13,243 nt of DNA, taken from NCBI GenBank assembly GCA_049976205.1, contig JBMFIR010000039.1, positions 1 through 13,243 on the forward strand. Direction: 5' to 3'. How positions within the stretch are numbered: position 1 is the first letter of the stretch; every line of letters begins with the position of its first letter. Of this stretch, positions 1 to 7,309 are shown one piece after another. The notes under the pieces are model-generated. The model saw only the letters and a program-made list of their open reading frames with translations, was not told the DNA's origin and ran no database searches. The DNA comes from WYEN01 sp049976205. GTDB taxonomy: Archaea > Thermoproteota > Thermoprotei_A > Sulfolobales > AG1. Made by a program: the position numbers and the translations under genes.

Positions 1-114
1 GGGTTATGCCGTAGATGTGGCTACACACAGGCTGATAGAGTCTTCTGGGATATTAATGATCTAGAGGCATTCCTCAGCGTATCTCGTTCTCCATTAAGGA
101 TACTAAGTATTTGA
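1..114 (+). CDS. 3' end of an unidentified protein with a CxxC motif (partial)
   Basis: Reading frame 1 is open from the window edge to a TGA at 112-114 and gives 37 C-terminal residues. It holds one C-x2-C-G-Y knuckle (CRRCGY, residues 3-8 of the fragment), typical of half a zinc ribbon or a structural metal site, followed by an acidic/aromatic stretch and a short basic tail ending LRILSI. The other metal ligands, if any, lie upstream of the window. I do not recognise the family. The stop is followed by an AT-rich spacer of about 110 nt before adenine deaminase, so the two are probably separate transcription units. The fragment could be a chance open frame, but the CxxC-GY pattern argues for a real protein end. 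Confidence 0.6.
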   Translation, partial: GLCRRCGYTQADRVFWDINDLEAFLSVSRSPLRILSI

Positions 115-176
115 CATCATATTTATATCTTAATATTAATTTTATGATCCGCTTCATTGAGAGGATTTCTTGTGTC

Positions 177-184
177 TTTTAAGA
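177..184 (+). promoter_or_regulatory. Possible TATA box for adenine deaminase
   Basis: TTTTAAGA lies about 45-50 nt before the chosen ATG, which would place transcription start near 205-208 and leave a short leader. A second AT-rich candidate (TTTATAT, 122-128) would give a leader of about 75 nt. Archaeal boxes are weakly defined in DNA this AT-rich, so this is only a candidate. Confidence 0.3.
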
Positions 185-227
185 CTTTTTACGTATTGAT
201 GCAAATGAGAACTCTTTGGGGGTTCAT

Positions 228-2018
228 ATGACTATCTCTAGATTATACGATACAAAAATTCTTGCATGGACAGCTCTGGGTAGGGTAAAAGCTGATTTAG
301 TAATTAAAGACACCACTTTGGTAAATGTATACTCTGGCGAGATTCTTGATAATATTGATATAGCAATTAAAGAAGATAGAGTAGCTTACGTAGGTGAAAA
401 AGCTGACCATGTTATTGGCTCAAACACCACTATTATTAATGGCAAGGGGTTATATGCTGTTCCGGGATTCTTAGATGGTCATATGCACATTGAGAGTAGC
501 ATGATCACGCCAACGCAGTTTGCTAGAGCTGTTCTTCCTTGGGGTACAACAGGTGTTTTCCCTGATCCTCATGAGATAGGTAATGTATTAGGTGTTGAGG
601 GAATTAAGATATTCATTGAGGAGTCAAGAAATCTTCCACTAAAAATATTCTGGACTGTCCCATCCTGTGTGCCTACAACAAATCATCTGGAGACTGCCGG
701 CGCCACTATTGATTCGAGGGATGTCGAGGAGTTAATGAAGTTACCAGAGATCTATGGATTAGGAGAAATGATGAATTACTATGGACTACTAGAGGGAGAT
801 GAAGAAGTCCATAAAAAGATCCAGGCCACATTGAAATACGGGAAAATAGTAACTGGACACGCAGCCGGTCTAGGCTACAAAGAACTTGCGGCTTATGCGG
901 CGGCGGGTGTTCATACGTGTCACGAAGCAACTACCAAGGAGGAGGTTTTGCATAGAGTTAGATTAGGTATGTGTGCTAAGCTTAGATATGGTTCCGCGTG
1001 GCATGATCTTCCTCATATAATTAAGGCATTAACTGAGACTAAAATTGATTCTCGTAAACTCACAATTATAACAGATGATATTCATCCAGAGGATCTTTTA
1101 TCGAAAGGACACTTAAATTGGGCTGTAAGAAAAGCTATTGAAGAGGGTGTTGACCCGGTCACAGCTATTCAGATGGTCACTATAAATATCGCTGAATGTT
1201 ATAAAGTATCCGATCATGTGGGAGGGATCGCCCCTGGAAAATACGCTGATATAGTTCTACTTAAATCACTAACTAAGGTAGATCCCAAATTAGTTATAGC
1301 ATCTGGCAAAGTAGTTGCTAATGACAAAAAGCTTCTCATAGATCTACCATCATTTAAATACCCTGAGCACTTTAGAAAAACAATTAGACTAAGAAAGCCT
1401 CTACAACCCGATGACTTCAAGATTATGAGTAAAAAAATGAGAAATGGTGTCACCAAAGTTCGTGTAATGCATGTCTTCGAGGGATCGGTGCCGAATAAAC
1501 ACATTATTGAGGAGCTAGAAGTGATGGAGGGAGAGATCATGCCCTCAGTAGAGAAGGATATTATTAGAGTAGCTGTCGTTGAGAGACATAGAGCCACAGG
1601 GAACATTGGACTAGGCTTTGTCAAAGGTTTTGGAATAAGAGAAGGGGCTGTTGCGAGTACTGTTGCTCATGATAGTCATAATATGATTATTGCAGGAGTA
1701 GATAGAGAAGATATGGCGCATGCAGGCAATAAATTAGCTGAAGTAGGTGGGGGGATGATTGCTGTCAGAAATAGAGAGGTACTAGCACTAGTTGAGCTCC
1801 CAATAGCAGGATTACTCTCTGACGAACCTGTCGAGATTGTTGCGGAGAAGGTTAATAAGTTAAAGAAGGCTTGGAGAGATCTTGGTTCATCTATTGAGTC
1901 TCCATTCATGACATTCTCAATATTAGCGTTAACTGTTTTACCAGAGCTCAGAATAAGTGATAGAGGTCTCGTAGATACTACTAAAGGAGTATTTGTGGAT
2001 ATTGAGGTTAGTGATTAA
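228..2018 (+). CDS. ade: Adenine deaminase
   Basis: Amidohydrolase-superfamily enzyme converting adenine to hypoxanthine and ammonia in purine salvage; cytosolic and metal-dependent. The 596-residue length is close to the family norm of about 590. Visible motifs, numbered from the ATG at 228: HMHIESS with metal ligands H85 and H87, DPHE (H115), GLGEM (E180), TGHAAG (H211, where most homologues have GHAPG), CHEAT (H232) and IITDD (D283/D284). The C-terminal third, with GGGMIAV and LPIAGLLS, is typical of Ade and absent from simpler amidohydrolases. An in-frame TTG lies 12 nt upstream, but the ATG fits better: it follows a G-run (218-222), and homologues begin close to this point. It converges on the Sir2 gene with a gap of about 50 nt containing T-rich stretches. 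All catalytic motifs are present, so it should be active. Confidence 0.95.
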   Translation: MTISRLYDTKILAWTALGRVKADLVIKDTTLVNVYSGEILDNIDIAIKEDRVAYVGEKADHVIGSNTTIINGKGLYAVPGFLDGHMHIESSMITPTQFARAVLPWGTTGVFPDPHEIGNVLGVEGIKIFIEESRNLPLKIFWTVPSCVPTTNHLETAGATIDSRDVEELMKLPEIYGLGEMMNYYGLLEGDEEVHKKIQATLKYGKIVTGHAAGLGYKELAAYAAAGVHTCHEATTKEEVLHRVRLGMCAKLRYGSAWHDLPHIIKALTETKIDSRKLTIITDDIHPEDLLSKGHLNWAVRKAIEEGVDPVTAIQMVTINIAECYKVSDHVGGIAPGKYADIVLLKSLTKVDPKLVIASGKVVANDKKLLIDLPSFKYPEHFRKTIRLRKPLQPDDFKIMSKKMRNGVTKVRVMHVFEGSVPNKHIIEELEVMEGEIMPSVEKDIIRVAVVERHRATGNIGLGFVKGFGIREGAVASTVAHDSHNMIIAGVDREDMAHAGNKLAEVGGGMIAVRNREVLALVELPIAGLLSDEPVEIVAEKVNKLKKAWRDLGSSIESPFMTFSILALTVLPELRISDRGLVDTTKGVFVDIEVSD

Positions 2019-2055
2019 TCACTGATAGTAAAGATAGTAAAGTAGTTTCCTAATA

Positions 2056-2072
2056 ACTTTCATTTTCATTTA
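2056..2072 (+). terminator. T-rich stretch after adenine deaminase
   Basis: The convergent gap between adenine deaminase and Sir2 carries pyrimidine-rich CTTTCATTTTCATTT-type sequence. Archaeal RNA polymerase often terminates on T tracts without a hairpin, and none is visible here. This is suggestive only. Confidence 0.3.
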
Positions 2073-2819
2073 AAGTAATTTTTTGATTCTCTCGAGGATC
2101 TTGGGCAGAGCCTCACCAGATTTAGCTCTGATTACTATATCAGCAATATCTGATAATTCAGTCTCCTCAGGATTAATCTCTATAATAATGCTTCCTCTCT
2201 CCTTAGCTATGTGAGGTAGAAGAGCTGCAGGATAAACACTACCACTAGTCCCTACAACAAGCATTATTTTAGCTTTGTAAGTCTCTGAAAGAGCTCTTGT
2301 CCACTCAGTCATTGGGATAGGCTCGCCGAATAATACTACATCTGGTCTCATAATAGATCCGCATCTCGGGCACTTGGGAGGCAGGGTCTCTAACCTAGAT
2401 AAATCATCGATTCTCTCAGTGTATCCACAAGATACACATCTCATTCTTCTAATGCTTCCGTGAAGCTCAATTAAACACTTACTACCTGCAACTCTATGTA
2501 GCTCATCAACATTCTGTGTAATTACGCACCGCAAAATATTTAATCTCTCCATCTCAGCTAATGCATAATGACCCGGATTAGGTTTTGCTTCGAATAACTT
2601 TTCTAGTCTCCACTTGTACCATCTCCACACGTTCTCAGGATCTCTGAAGAAAGCCTCTGGCGTTGCTATATCTTCTGGTCTAAAGATTGTCCATAGACCG
2701 CCAGAACCTCTGAAGGTGGGGACCCCACTCTCAGCCGAAGCTCCAGCACCTGTTAAAGCAACGGCTGATCTCTTCGTAATTAATAATTCAGCTACTTCGT
2801 CATACAAATCCTTACTCAA
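2070..2819 (-). CDS. cobB: Sir2-family NAD-dependent protein deacylase
   Basis: Sirtuin that removes acyl groups from lysine using NAD+, giving nicotinamide and O-acyl-ADP-ribose; in crenarchaea Sir2 is known to deacetylate the chromatin protein Alba. The 249 residues cover the complete catalytic core. Visible: NAD-binding GAGASAESGVPTFRG (24-38), TQNVDELH (101-108), catalytic H120 in LHG, four zinc cysteines C128/C131 and C150/C153, VLFGEP (162-167), GTSGSVYPA (190-198) and INPEE (215-219). Tyr68 and Arg71 form a YxxR motif, the signature of class III sirtuins (SIRT5 and CobB type) that accept succinyl or malonyl lysine. The TTG start at 2817-2819 is supported by a GAGGAG Shine-Dalgarno just upstream (GGGAGAGGAG on the minus strand). 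It is divergent from the polyprenol kinase gene. The family assignment is firm; the acyl preference is inferred. Confidence 0.93.
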   Translation of the reverse strand: MSKDLYDEVAELLITKRSAVALTGAGASAESGVPTFRGSGGLWTIFRPEDIATPEAFFRDPENVWRWYKWRLEKLFEAKPNPGHYALAEMERLNILRCVITQNVDELHRVAGSKCLIELHGSIRRMRCVSCGYTERIDDLSRLETLPPKCPRCGSIMRPDVVLFGEPIPMTEWTRALSETYKAKIMLVVGTSGSVYPAALLPHIAKERGSIIIEINPEETELSDIADIVIRAKSGEALPKILERIKKLL

Positions 2820-2858
2820 AAATCTCCTCTCCCGGAATATTTAGCTTATACCACCTAT

Positions 2859-2866
2859 GATAAATT
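2859..2866 (-). promoter_or_regulatory. Candidate TATA box for the Sir2 gene
   Basis: AATTTATC on the minus strand lies about 40 nt before the TTG start, predicting a transcription start near 2836 and a leader of about 17 nt that would contain the GAGGAG ribosome binding site. Confidence 0.4.
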
Positions 2867-2884
2867 AGTGTTATGCACAAAATT

Positions 2885-2892
2885 ATTTATAC
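2885..2892 (+). promoter_or_regulatory. Candidate TATA box for the membrane kinase gene
   Basis: ATTTATAC, followed by CTTTAA, lies about 40 nt before the ATG at 2929. That predicts transcription start near 2914 and a short leader including the GTGAT ribosome binding site at 2921-2925. Confidence 0.45.
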
Positions 2893-2928
2893 CTTTAACT
2901 AGATTCCTAATAATGATAGTGTGATAAA

Positions 2929-3588
2929 ATGTTTCTCAATGAGGATCTTCTTGTTTACATATATACCATAATCCTGACGCTGTGGGTATTCTTCGTAACA
3001 GCCTACTTGACAAAGAAAATATATCATTACATGATCTCGAGGAGGTATCCGCATAACGTGGTTGTGTACTACAACAGGAAAATTATTCATATAGCCACCG
3101 CTGGTTTAGTGGCTTTTCTCGTCCCCTTCATATACAAGGATCCATTAATACCCTTTGTCCTAGGATTATTCTTTGGAGCCGTGACCTACATTCCTAGGAG
3201 AATGAATAAATTAATGTACTGGTTCCAGGTTCCAGAGAATACTTACGAGGTTCATTTCACAATTCTATGGGGTCTCTCAATATATCTTATGTATCTATTT
3301 ACTCACAATATGTTTATGTCCGTGATTCCCGCGGTTTTTATGTCTATTGGTGACGGCGTGACTGGGATACTCAGAAATCTCATATATAAGAAGAGAACTA
3401 AGTCTTGGTACGGTAACTTCGCTATGATGGCTGTTATCTCGCCAATAGGCTACGCGTTTGCTGGATTAGGAGGCTTAGTGGCTGGTGTGGTTGCTTCATT
3501 AATAGAGAAGCTAGAGGGTGTAGATGATAATATAACTATCCCTCTGGCTACTGTAGTGGTACTGTTTCTCTGGAGAATCTTTGGTTAG
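2929..3588 (+). CDS. Dolichol/phytol-kinase-like membrane CTP kinase
   Basis: Integral membrane protein of the SEC59/DGK1/VTE5 family, whose members phosphorylate polyprenols, phytol or diacylglycerol, usually with CTP. In archaea the likely substrate is a dolichol or geranylgeraniol-type isoprenoid used in glycan-carrier or lipid recycling; this is family inference. The 219 residues contain about six hydrophobic segments, starting at 8-26. Family motifs are in order: RKIIH (50-54), SIGDGVTGILR (139-149), SWYGN (159-163) and EKLEGVDDN followed by ITIP (193-205), the conserved acidic/Asn cluster. The ATG has a GTGAT ribosome binding site 3 nt upstream. The aminotransferase gene starts 55 nt downstream with its own AT-rich promoter-like box, so co-transcription is uncertain. 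It could also act on another lipid alcohol. Confidence 0.8.
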   Translation: MFLNEDLLVYIYTIILTLWVFFVTAYLTKKIYHYMISRRYPHNVVVYYNRKIIHIATAGLVAFLVPFIYKDPLIPFVLGLFFGAVTYIPRRMNKLMYWFQVPENTYEVHFTILWGLSIYLMYLFTHNMFMSVIPAVFMSIGDGVTGILRNLIYKKRTKSWYGNFAMMAVISPIGYAFAGLGGLVAGVVASLIEKLEGVDDNITIPLATVVVLFLWRIFG

Positions 3589-3605
3589 TGGTGTTTCAGG
3601 CTAAT

Positions 3606-3621
3606 ATTTTTTAATTTTTAT
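3606..3621 (+). promoter_or_regulatory. T-rich tract: terminator of kinase gene and/or promoter of aminotransferase
   Basis: A run of Ts broken by AA pairs (TTTTTTAATTTTTATT) lies 18 nt after the kinase stop and about 25-35 nt before the aminotransferase start. As a TATA box it would place the transcription start within a few nucleotides of the translation start. As a T tract it could end the upstream transcript. Both roles are possible. Confidence 0.4.
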
Positions 3622-3643
3622 TAACTATGCTTAAGTGATTGAA

Positions 3644-4849
3644 ATGCCTAATCTTAATCCTCAAGTAGATCTCTTGATCGAGAGCCCGACAAGAGCATTT
3701 GATAAAATATTCGAGAAATTAAGAAGTGAAGGAAGAGATGTGATAAGATTCTCTGCTGGAGAGCCTGGGATCCCGCCCCCTAGAGAAGTTAGGGAGTGGC
3801 TAGCTAAGTTCTTACTAGAGGACTCCGCGAGATTATACTCATACACTCCCTCATCTGGTTTGAGAGAGCTTAAGGAGGCTATTGCTGAAGATCTAAGGGA
3901 TCTCGGCGGAGTGGAAGTCTCAATTGATCAGATAACCGCGACAACAGGTGGGCAGTCAGCAATGTTCTCAGTTCTATCTGCGACACTCTCTGAGAGAGAT
4001 GAGGTTATATTGATTGATCCTACATTCTTCGGCTACACTAATTTACTTAGCTACATGAGGATCAAGAAAATCTTTGTGCCAGTATCAATTGAGAGTAACT
4101 ATATGCCTGACCCTAATCAAATAAATGAAAGAATTAACCGGGGCAAAACAAAGGCTATTATACTAGTTAATCCTGATAACCCAACTGGTAGAGTTATTAA
4201 TTGGAATATTGCGAGAGATATTGCTGAAATAGCTATTGACAATGATCTCTGGATAATATATGATGAACCATACAGAACACTTGTTTACGAAGGAGAACAT
4301 GTTTACATGTATAAGCTAGCTCCTGAAAACACAATTGCTCTAAACACGTTCTCTAAAGACCCTGGAATACCCGGTTGGAGACTTGGCTACATATATGGCC
4401 CGAGAGAAGTGGTTAAGAAGATAAATATGATTGTTGAGGCAACTACTTATAACCCACCGAGTGTGGCTCAGTATCTAGCAATTCAATATCTCAGAGATAG
4501 AGAGTTGAGAAAGAGACATATTGAGTATGTGAAGAGAGTCAGTGCCGAGAAGAGAGATCTTATGATTAGGGAGCTGGGGAATATTAGAGATATTAGATTT
4601 GTGAAGCCCTCCGGAGGAATGTTTTTATTAGTAGATCTAGGTAAAGTGCTGGATGAGACTAATATTAGCGCGAAAGTATTCTCTGAGAAGCTCTTGGAAG
4701 AGAAAGCTGTGGCAGTGATCCCAGGAGAATTCTTTGGAGAAACTGTTAAGCGTAGTATTAGACTAAACTTCACTTTTGAGAGCCCCGAGAGAATAGTGGT
4801 TGGAATAAATAGGATCAGGGAATTTATAGAGGAACTCAAAGGCAGATAA
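3644..4849 (+). CDS. Class I/II PLP-dependent aminotransferase (aspartate-aminotransferase-like)
   Basis: Fold-type I PLP enzyme transferring amino groups between an amino acid and a 2-oxo acid; cytosolic. The substrate cannot be read from sequence. Numbered from the ATG at 3644 (401 residues): SAGEPGIPPP (37-46) near the N-terminus, TTGGQSAMF (100-108) in the cofactor phosphate site, NPDNPTG (176-182) with the pyridine-nitrogen region, YDEPY (206-210) with Asp207 and Tyr210, and SKDPGIPGWRLGY (237-249), where Lys238 forms the PLP Schiff base. SIRLNF near the C-terminus carries the Arg expected to bind the substrate carboxylate. A GTG 9 nt upstream (3635) is in frame, but GTGAT at 3635-3639 looks like the ribosome binding site, as in the preceding gene, so the ATG is preferred. 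The phosphatase/HD gene follows after 28 nt, probably in the same operon. Confidence 0.92.
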   Translation: MPNLNPQVDLLIESPTRAFDKIFEKLRSEGRDVIRFSAGEPGIPPPREVREWLAKFLLEDSARLYSYTPSSGLRELKEAIAEDLRDLGGVEVSIDQITATTGGQSAMFSVLSATLSERDEVILIDPTFFGYTNLLSYMRIKKIFVPVSIESNYMPDPNQINERINRGKTKAIILVNPDNPTGRVINWNIARDIAEIAIDNDLWIIYDEPYRTLVYEGEHVYMYKLAPENTIALNTFSKDPGIPGWRLGYIYGPREVVKKINMIVEATTYNPPSVAQYLAIQYLRDRELRKRHIEYVKRVSAEKRDLMIRELGNIRDIRFVKPSGGMFLLVDLGKVLDETNISAKVFSEKLLEEKAVAVIPGEFFGETVKRSIRLNFTFESPERIVVGINRIREFIEELKGR

Positions 4850-4865
4850 TAATAAACTTATCTCT

Positions 4866-4871
4866 GAGGTG
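4866..4871 (+). promoter_or_regulatory. Ribosome binding site GAGGTG that decides a TTG start
   Basis: GAGGTG, a perfect match to the archaeal anti-Shine-Dalgarno, lies 6 nt before TTG at 4878. The only other nearby in-frame start, GTG at 4869, overlaps this site and is therefore unlikely to be the start codon. Confidence 0.7.
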
Positions 4872-4877
4872 TATTCT

Positions 4878-5912
4878 TTGCGTGTTAAATGGATTATCAA
4901 TAATGAATTAGCTGTGTCATCGATGCCTTCAATCGAGGATCTCCGCTACATATCAGATAATTTTAGAACTGTCGTTAATTTAGTAGAAGATCACGAGTTA
5001 GAATATGATCCTGGAGAACTGATCTCCAGAGGAGTAAAAGTGATTAGATTACCAACCCCAGATATTGATGCTCCTCAGCTACTCGCTACACATATGCTAC
5101 TTGAAGAGATCTATAGATCTCCTAAACCAGTTCTAGTTCACTGCTATGGTGGTATAGGGAGATCTGGCACAATAGCCACAGCTTATCTAATGCTCATAGA
5201 GAGATTAAGATACGAGGAGGCTCTGCGAATCACTAGATCAATTGATCCTCGTTTCGTTGAGAGTTTTACTCAAGAGAGAATACTTGCTCTATATAGTAAG
5301 TTACTTGAGACATTTTCCAGAGAGGAATTAAATGAATTACTGAAAATTGCTTCTGAATACTCATTTAGTGGAGATAGTGAATATGGTCTAAGACACGTAT
5401 CTAAGGTGCTTGAGTTATCAATTGAGATCTATACACAATTAAATCAACTCGATATAATTGTTTTAAGCAAAGATCTGGAGAAAACACTCTATGCATCAGC
5501 AATTCTACACGACGTGGGTAAAGCAGAGGATCCTCTTAACCATTGGGAGAGGAGCTATGAGATAATTATATCAAGAAGAAACGAGATAGATAAGGCTCTG
5601 GGCGAGGGATTTGCCGAGAAAATTGCTTATTTAGCGAGGTTTCATGGTGACCAAGAGATTAGAGATCCTTTGAGTAGAGAGATACTAGAAGCATTATCTA
5701 TCTTGAGAATAGCTGATGGATTAGATTATGCTTATGAGAATGAGGAGGTTAAACAAGTGGTTTTGGAGCCCGAGGGTGAAGAAATTATTTATGCTGTGAT
5801 CCATGGCTACATATGTTTCACAGATATTGAGAGAGCACAGATAAAGAGTAAATTATTTAAGGAATTAACAAGGAGAGAGATTATTTTCCTGAATCAATGC
5901 TACGGTCAGTAG
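4878..5912 (+). CDS. Fusion of dual-specificity protein phosphatase and HD-domain phosphohydrolase
   Basis: Two catalytic domains in one 344-residue chain (TTG start at 4878). Residues ~1-140 form a compact Cys-based phosphatase: PTPDID (60-65) with a candidate general acid Asp62 or Asp64, and HCYGGIGRSG (88-97), a full HCx5R signature with Cys89 and Arg95. Residues ~165-344 form an HD domain with His173 in GLRHV, His211-Asp212 in ILHDVGK, His256 in RFHGD and IADGLDYA (278-285, Asp280). The ADGLD ending resembles the C-terminal HD region of Ppx/GppA exopolyphosphatases. The gene follows the aminotransferase by 28 nt. Both active sites look intact. The physiological substrate is unknown; phosphoprotein plus a phosphate ester, nucleotide or polyphosphate is possible. 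Confidence 0.85.
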   Translation: MRVKWIINNELAVSSMPSIEDLRYISDNFRTVVNLVEDHELEYDPGELISRGVKVIRLPTPDIDAPQLLATHMLLEEIYRSPKPVLVHCYGGIGRSGTIATAYLMLIERLRYEEALRITRSIDPRFVESFTQERILALYSKLLETFSREELNELLKIASEYSFSGDSEYGLRHVSKVLELSIEIYTQLNQLDIIVLSKDLEKTLYASAILHDVGKAEDPLNHWERSYEIIISRRNEIDKALGEGFAEKIAYLARFHGDQEIRDPLSREILEALSILRIADGLDYAYENEEVKQVVLEPEGEEIIYAVIHGYICFTDIERAQIKSKLFKELTRREIIFLNQCYGQ

Positions 5913-5922
5913 CTATTTTTCA
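5913..5922 (+). terminator. T-run in a 10-nt convergent gap
   Basis: The phosphatase/HD gene and the M24 gene on the opposite strand are separated by only 10 nt, which contain TATTTTT. This is a plausible T-tract terminator for the plus-strand operon. No hairpin is seen. Confidence 0.4.
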
Positions 5923-7116
5923 CTAGACGTAAATAATTAAATCCTCTAATTGATCTGGGTAGTTTGTTATGAGCTCAAATCCGTCTCTGGTGACTAATAT
6001 AGTGTCTGAGTGTCTGAATCCTCCCAAGTCCCTAACGTATATACCTGGTTCAACAGTCATAACCATACCCTCCTCAAGAACTGTCTCGTCTCCAATATCA
6101 AAGAATGGTGCCTCATGATAATCAAGTCCTATGCCATGCCCAGTATGATGTCTCCAGTAATCAATTAACCCCTTCTCCTTAAAGAATCTCCTGACCTCTC
6201 TATCAACCTCATTACACTTAACACCTGCTCTTATTTTGTCAAAAGCTGTTTTTCTCGCCTCAAGCATTAACTTAAAGAATTTCTCTTGTTCAGGTGTTGG
6301 TTCACCAACAATTAATGTTCTCTCTAACTCGGCACCGTAGCCACTTACATTAGCTGTTGCTCCTGTAACCAAGACATCTCCTTTCTTGATTACTGCATGA
6401 ATAGTTAGGGAATGTGGGTAGTAAGAGTGTTTACCCACTTGACCTCTAAAACCAGCTCTAGCGCCTGAGTTCCAGCCAGCTGGTCTATAGATATCTTTGA
6501 GAGCTCTAGCCATAGCTAGTGTAGCCTCCATAGAAGCAAGCATAGATACCTCATCCTCCAAAGCACTTGGTCTAGCATATTCTTGTAGTAGTCTATGGGC
6601 TAGTGCAGCCCACTTAGCACTTTCTCTGAGAAGTCTAATCTCCTCCTCAGACTTAATCATCCTGAGTCTCTCGACGAGATCTCTCTCATAACTGTATGAA
6701 GCCTTCAGAACCTCACTGAGCCTAGGACCTCTGTAGCCGAAGACGTGACCGTATCCATCAGTATCAAAACCAATTCTCTTACTCTCTAACCCGAGTTGCT
6801 TCATGTAATCTGCTATAACTAGCATAGGATGCTTCTCATCCGGATACTCAGGGTAGCTATATACTTTATCAGCGTAGGAGTATTTCTCAGCATGCTCATG
6901 CTCTAGCCTAGGAACAAAAAGAATCTTCTCACCACTAGAGAGAATCAACGCAGCAATAGGTCTCTCAGTAGGGATATGAAAGAAGTTAGTTACATAAGCA
7001 ATATTTGATACAGAAGCTAGATACAAGGCGTCTAGACCCTTTCTACTCATCTCATAAGTGATTCTTTGAATTCTTCTCTCAATCTCTTTTTTTGAAATAA
7101 CGAGAATATTAATCAC
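5923..7116 (-). CDS. M24-family 'pita-bread' hydrolase, Xaa-Pro peptidase-like, with altered metal site
   Basis: The 397-residue length and two-domain layout match prolidase/creatinase relatives: a creatinase-type N-terminal domain (~1-150) and a pita-bread catalytic domain (~160-390). The canonical family uses five metal ligands, D-D-H-E-E. Here the region of the first Asp reads VTGATANVSGY (250-260) with no Asp, the second is Glu263 (GYGAELERT), the His is kept as H327 (TGHGIG), the fourth ligand as E356 (VEPGIY), and the last Glu is replaced by Ser370 (FRHSD). Three of five positions therefore differ, so a classical dinuclear aminopeptidase is doubtful. A creatinase-like, metal-free C-N hydrolase is an alternative. 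The start is taken as GTG at 7116, about 26 nt from a TATA-like TTTAAA, consistent with a leaderless mRNA. An AGGTGAT overlapping this GTG could instead serve an unusual downstream start. Confidence 0.85.
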   Translation of the reverse strand: MINILVISKKEIERRIQRITYEMSRKGLDALYLASVSNIAYVTNFFHIPTERPIAALILSSGEKILFVPRLEHEHAEKYSYADKVYSYPEYPDEKHPMLVIADYMKQLGLESKRIGFDTDGYGHVFGYRGPRLSEVLKASYSYERDLVERLRMIKSEEEIRLLRESAKWAALAHRLLQEYARPSALEDEVSMLASMEATLAMARALKDIYRPAGWNSGARAGFRGQVGKHSYYPHSLTIHAVIKKGDVLVTGATANVSGYGAELERTLIVGEPTPEQEKFFKLMLEARKTAFDKIRAGVKCNEVDREVRRFFKEKGLIDYWRHHTGHGIGLDYHEAPFFDIGDETVLEEGMVMTVEPGIYVRDLGGFRHSDTILVTRDGFELITNYPDQLEDLIIYV

Positions 7117-7138
7117 CTAATAAATTTAATCAAGAATA

Positions 7139-7148
7139 TCTTTAAATC
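7139..7148 (-). promoter_or_regulatory. Candidate TATA box for the M24 gene
   Basis: GATTTAAAGA-like sequence on the minus strand is centred about 26 nt from the GTG start at 7116, the spacing expected for a leaderless archaeal transcript. A second AT-rich box (about 7173-7186) would give a leader of about 40 nt. Confidence 0.4.
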
Positions 7149-7194
7149 AACGAGACTGGATAATATAATCAATTACATATATAAATTCTATAAT

Positions 7195-7212
7195 GAAGAA
7201 CCGGTATTCTTC
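7195..7212. repeat. Inverted repeat GAAGAA/TTCTTC in the DUF401-M24 spacer
   Basis: A 6-bp stem with a 6-nt loop (CCGGTA) lies in the 193-nt gap between the DUF401 stop and the M24 start, followed by TTT on the plus strand. It may be a weak 3'-end structure for DUF401 or an operator for the M24 gene, or chance. Nothing else recognisable was seen in this spacer. Confidence 0.3.
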
Positions 7213-7309
7213 TTTAGCAATTAGTAAAGTATTAATGAGGCTATAGGGAGGTTAGCGAGAGGATGTGGTATATAGACAAGTAATTGTTTTTGGTTAATGA
7301 GAATACTTC

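Noticed and set aside
216..227. TTG at 216 as start of adenine deaminase
   Set aside because: It adds only four residues, lies partly inside the G-run that likely serves the ribosome, and an ATG follows immediately.
706..1909. Minus-strand open frames opposite adenine deaminase
   Set aside because: They are shadows of a strongly conserved gene, with low-complexity Ser/Leu-rich translations and no family motifs.
2614..2844. Plus-strand open frame opposite the Sir2 N-terminus
   Set aside because: It overlaps the conserved NAD-binding region of Sir2 on the other strand and has no recognisable protein features.
3635..3643. GTG at 3635 as start of the aminotransferase
   Set aside because: GTGAT here matches the ribosome binding site pattern seen before the kinase gene; the ATG 9 nt later is the better start.
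4483..4839. Minus-strand open frame within the aminotransferase
   Set aside because: Shadow frame: its serine/leucine-rich translation mirrors AGA/GAG-rich coding on the plus strand.
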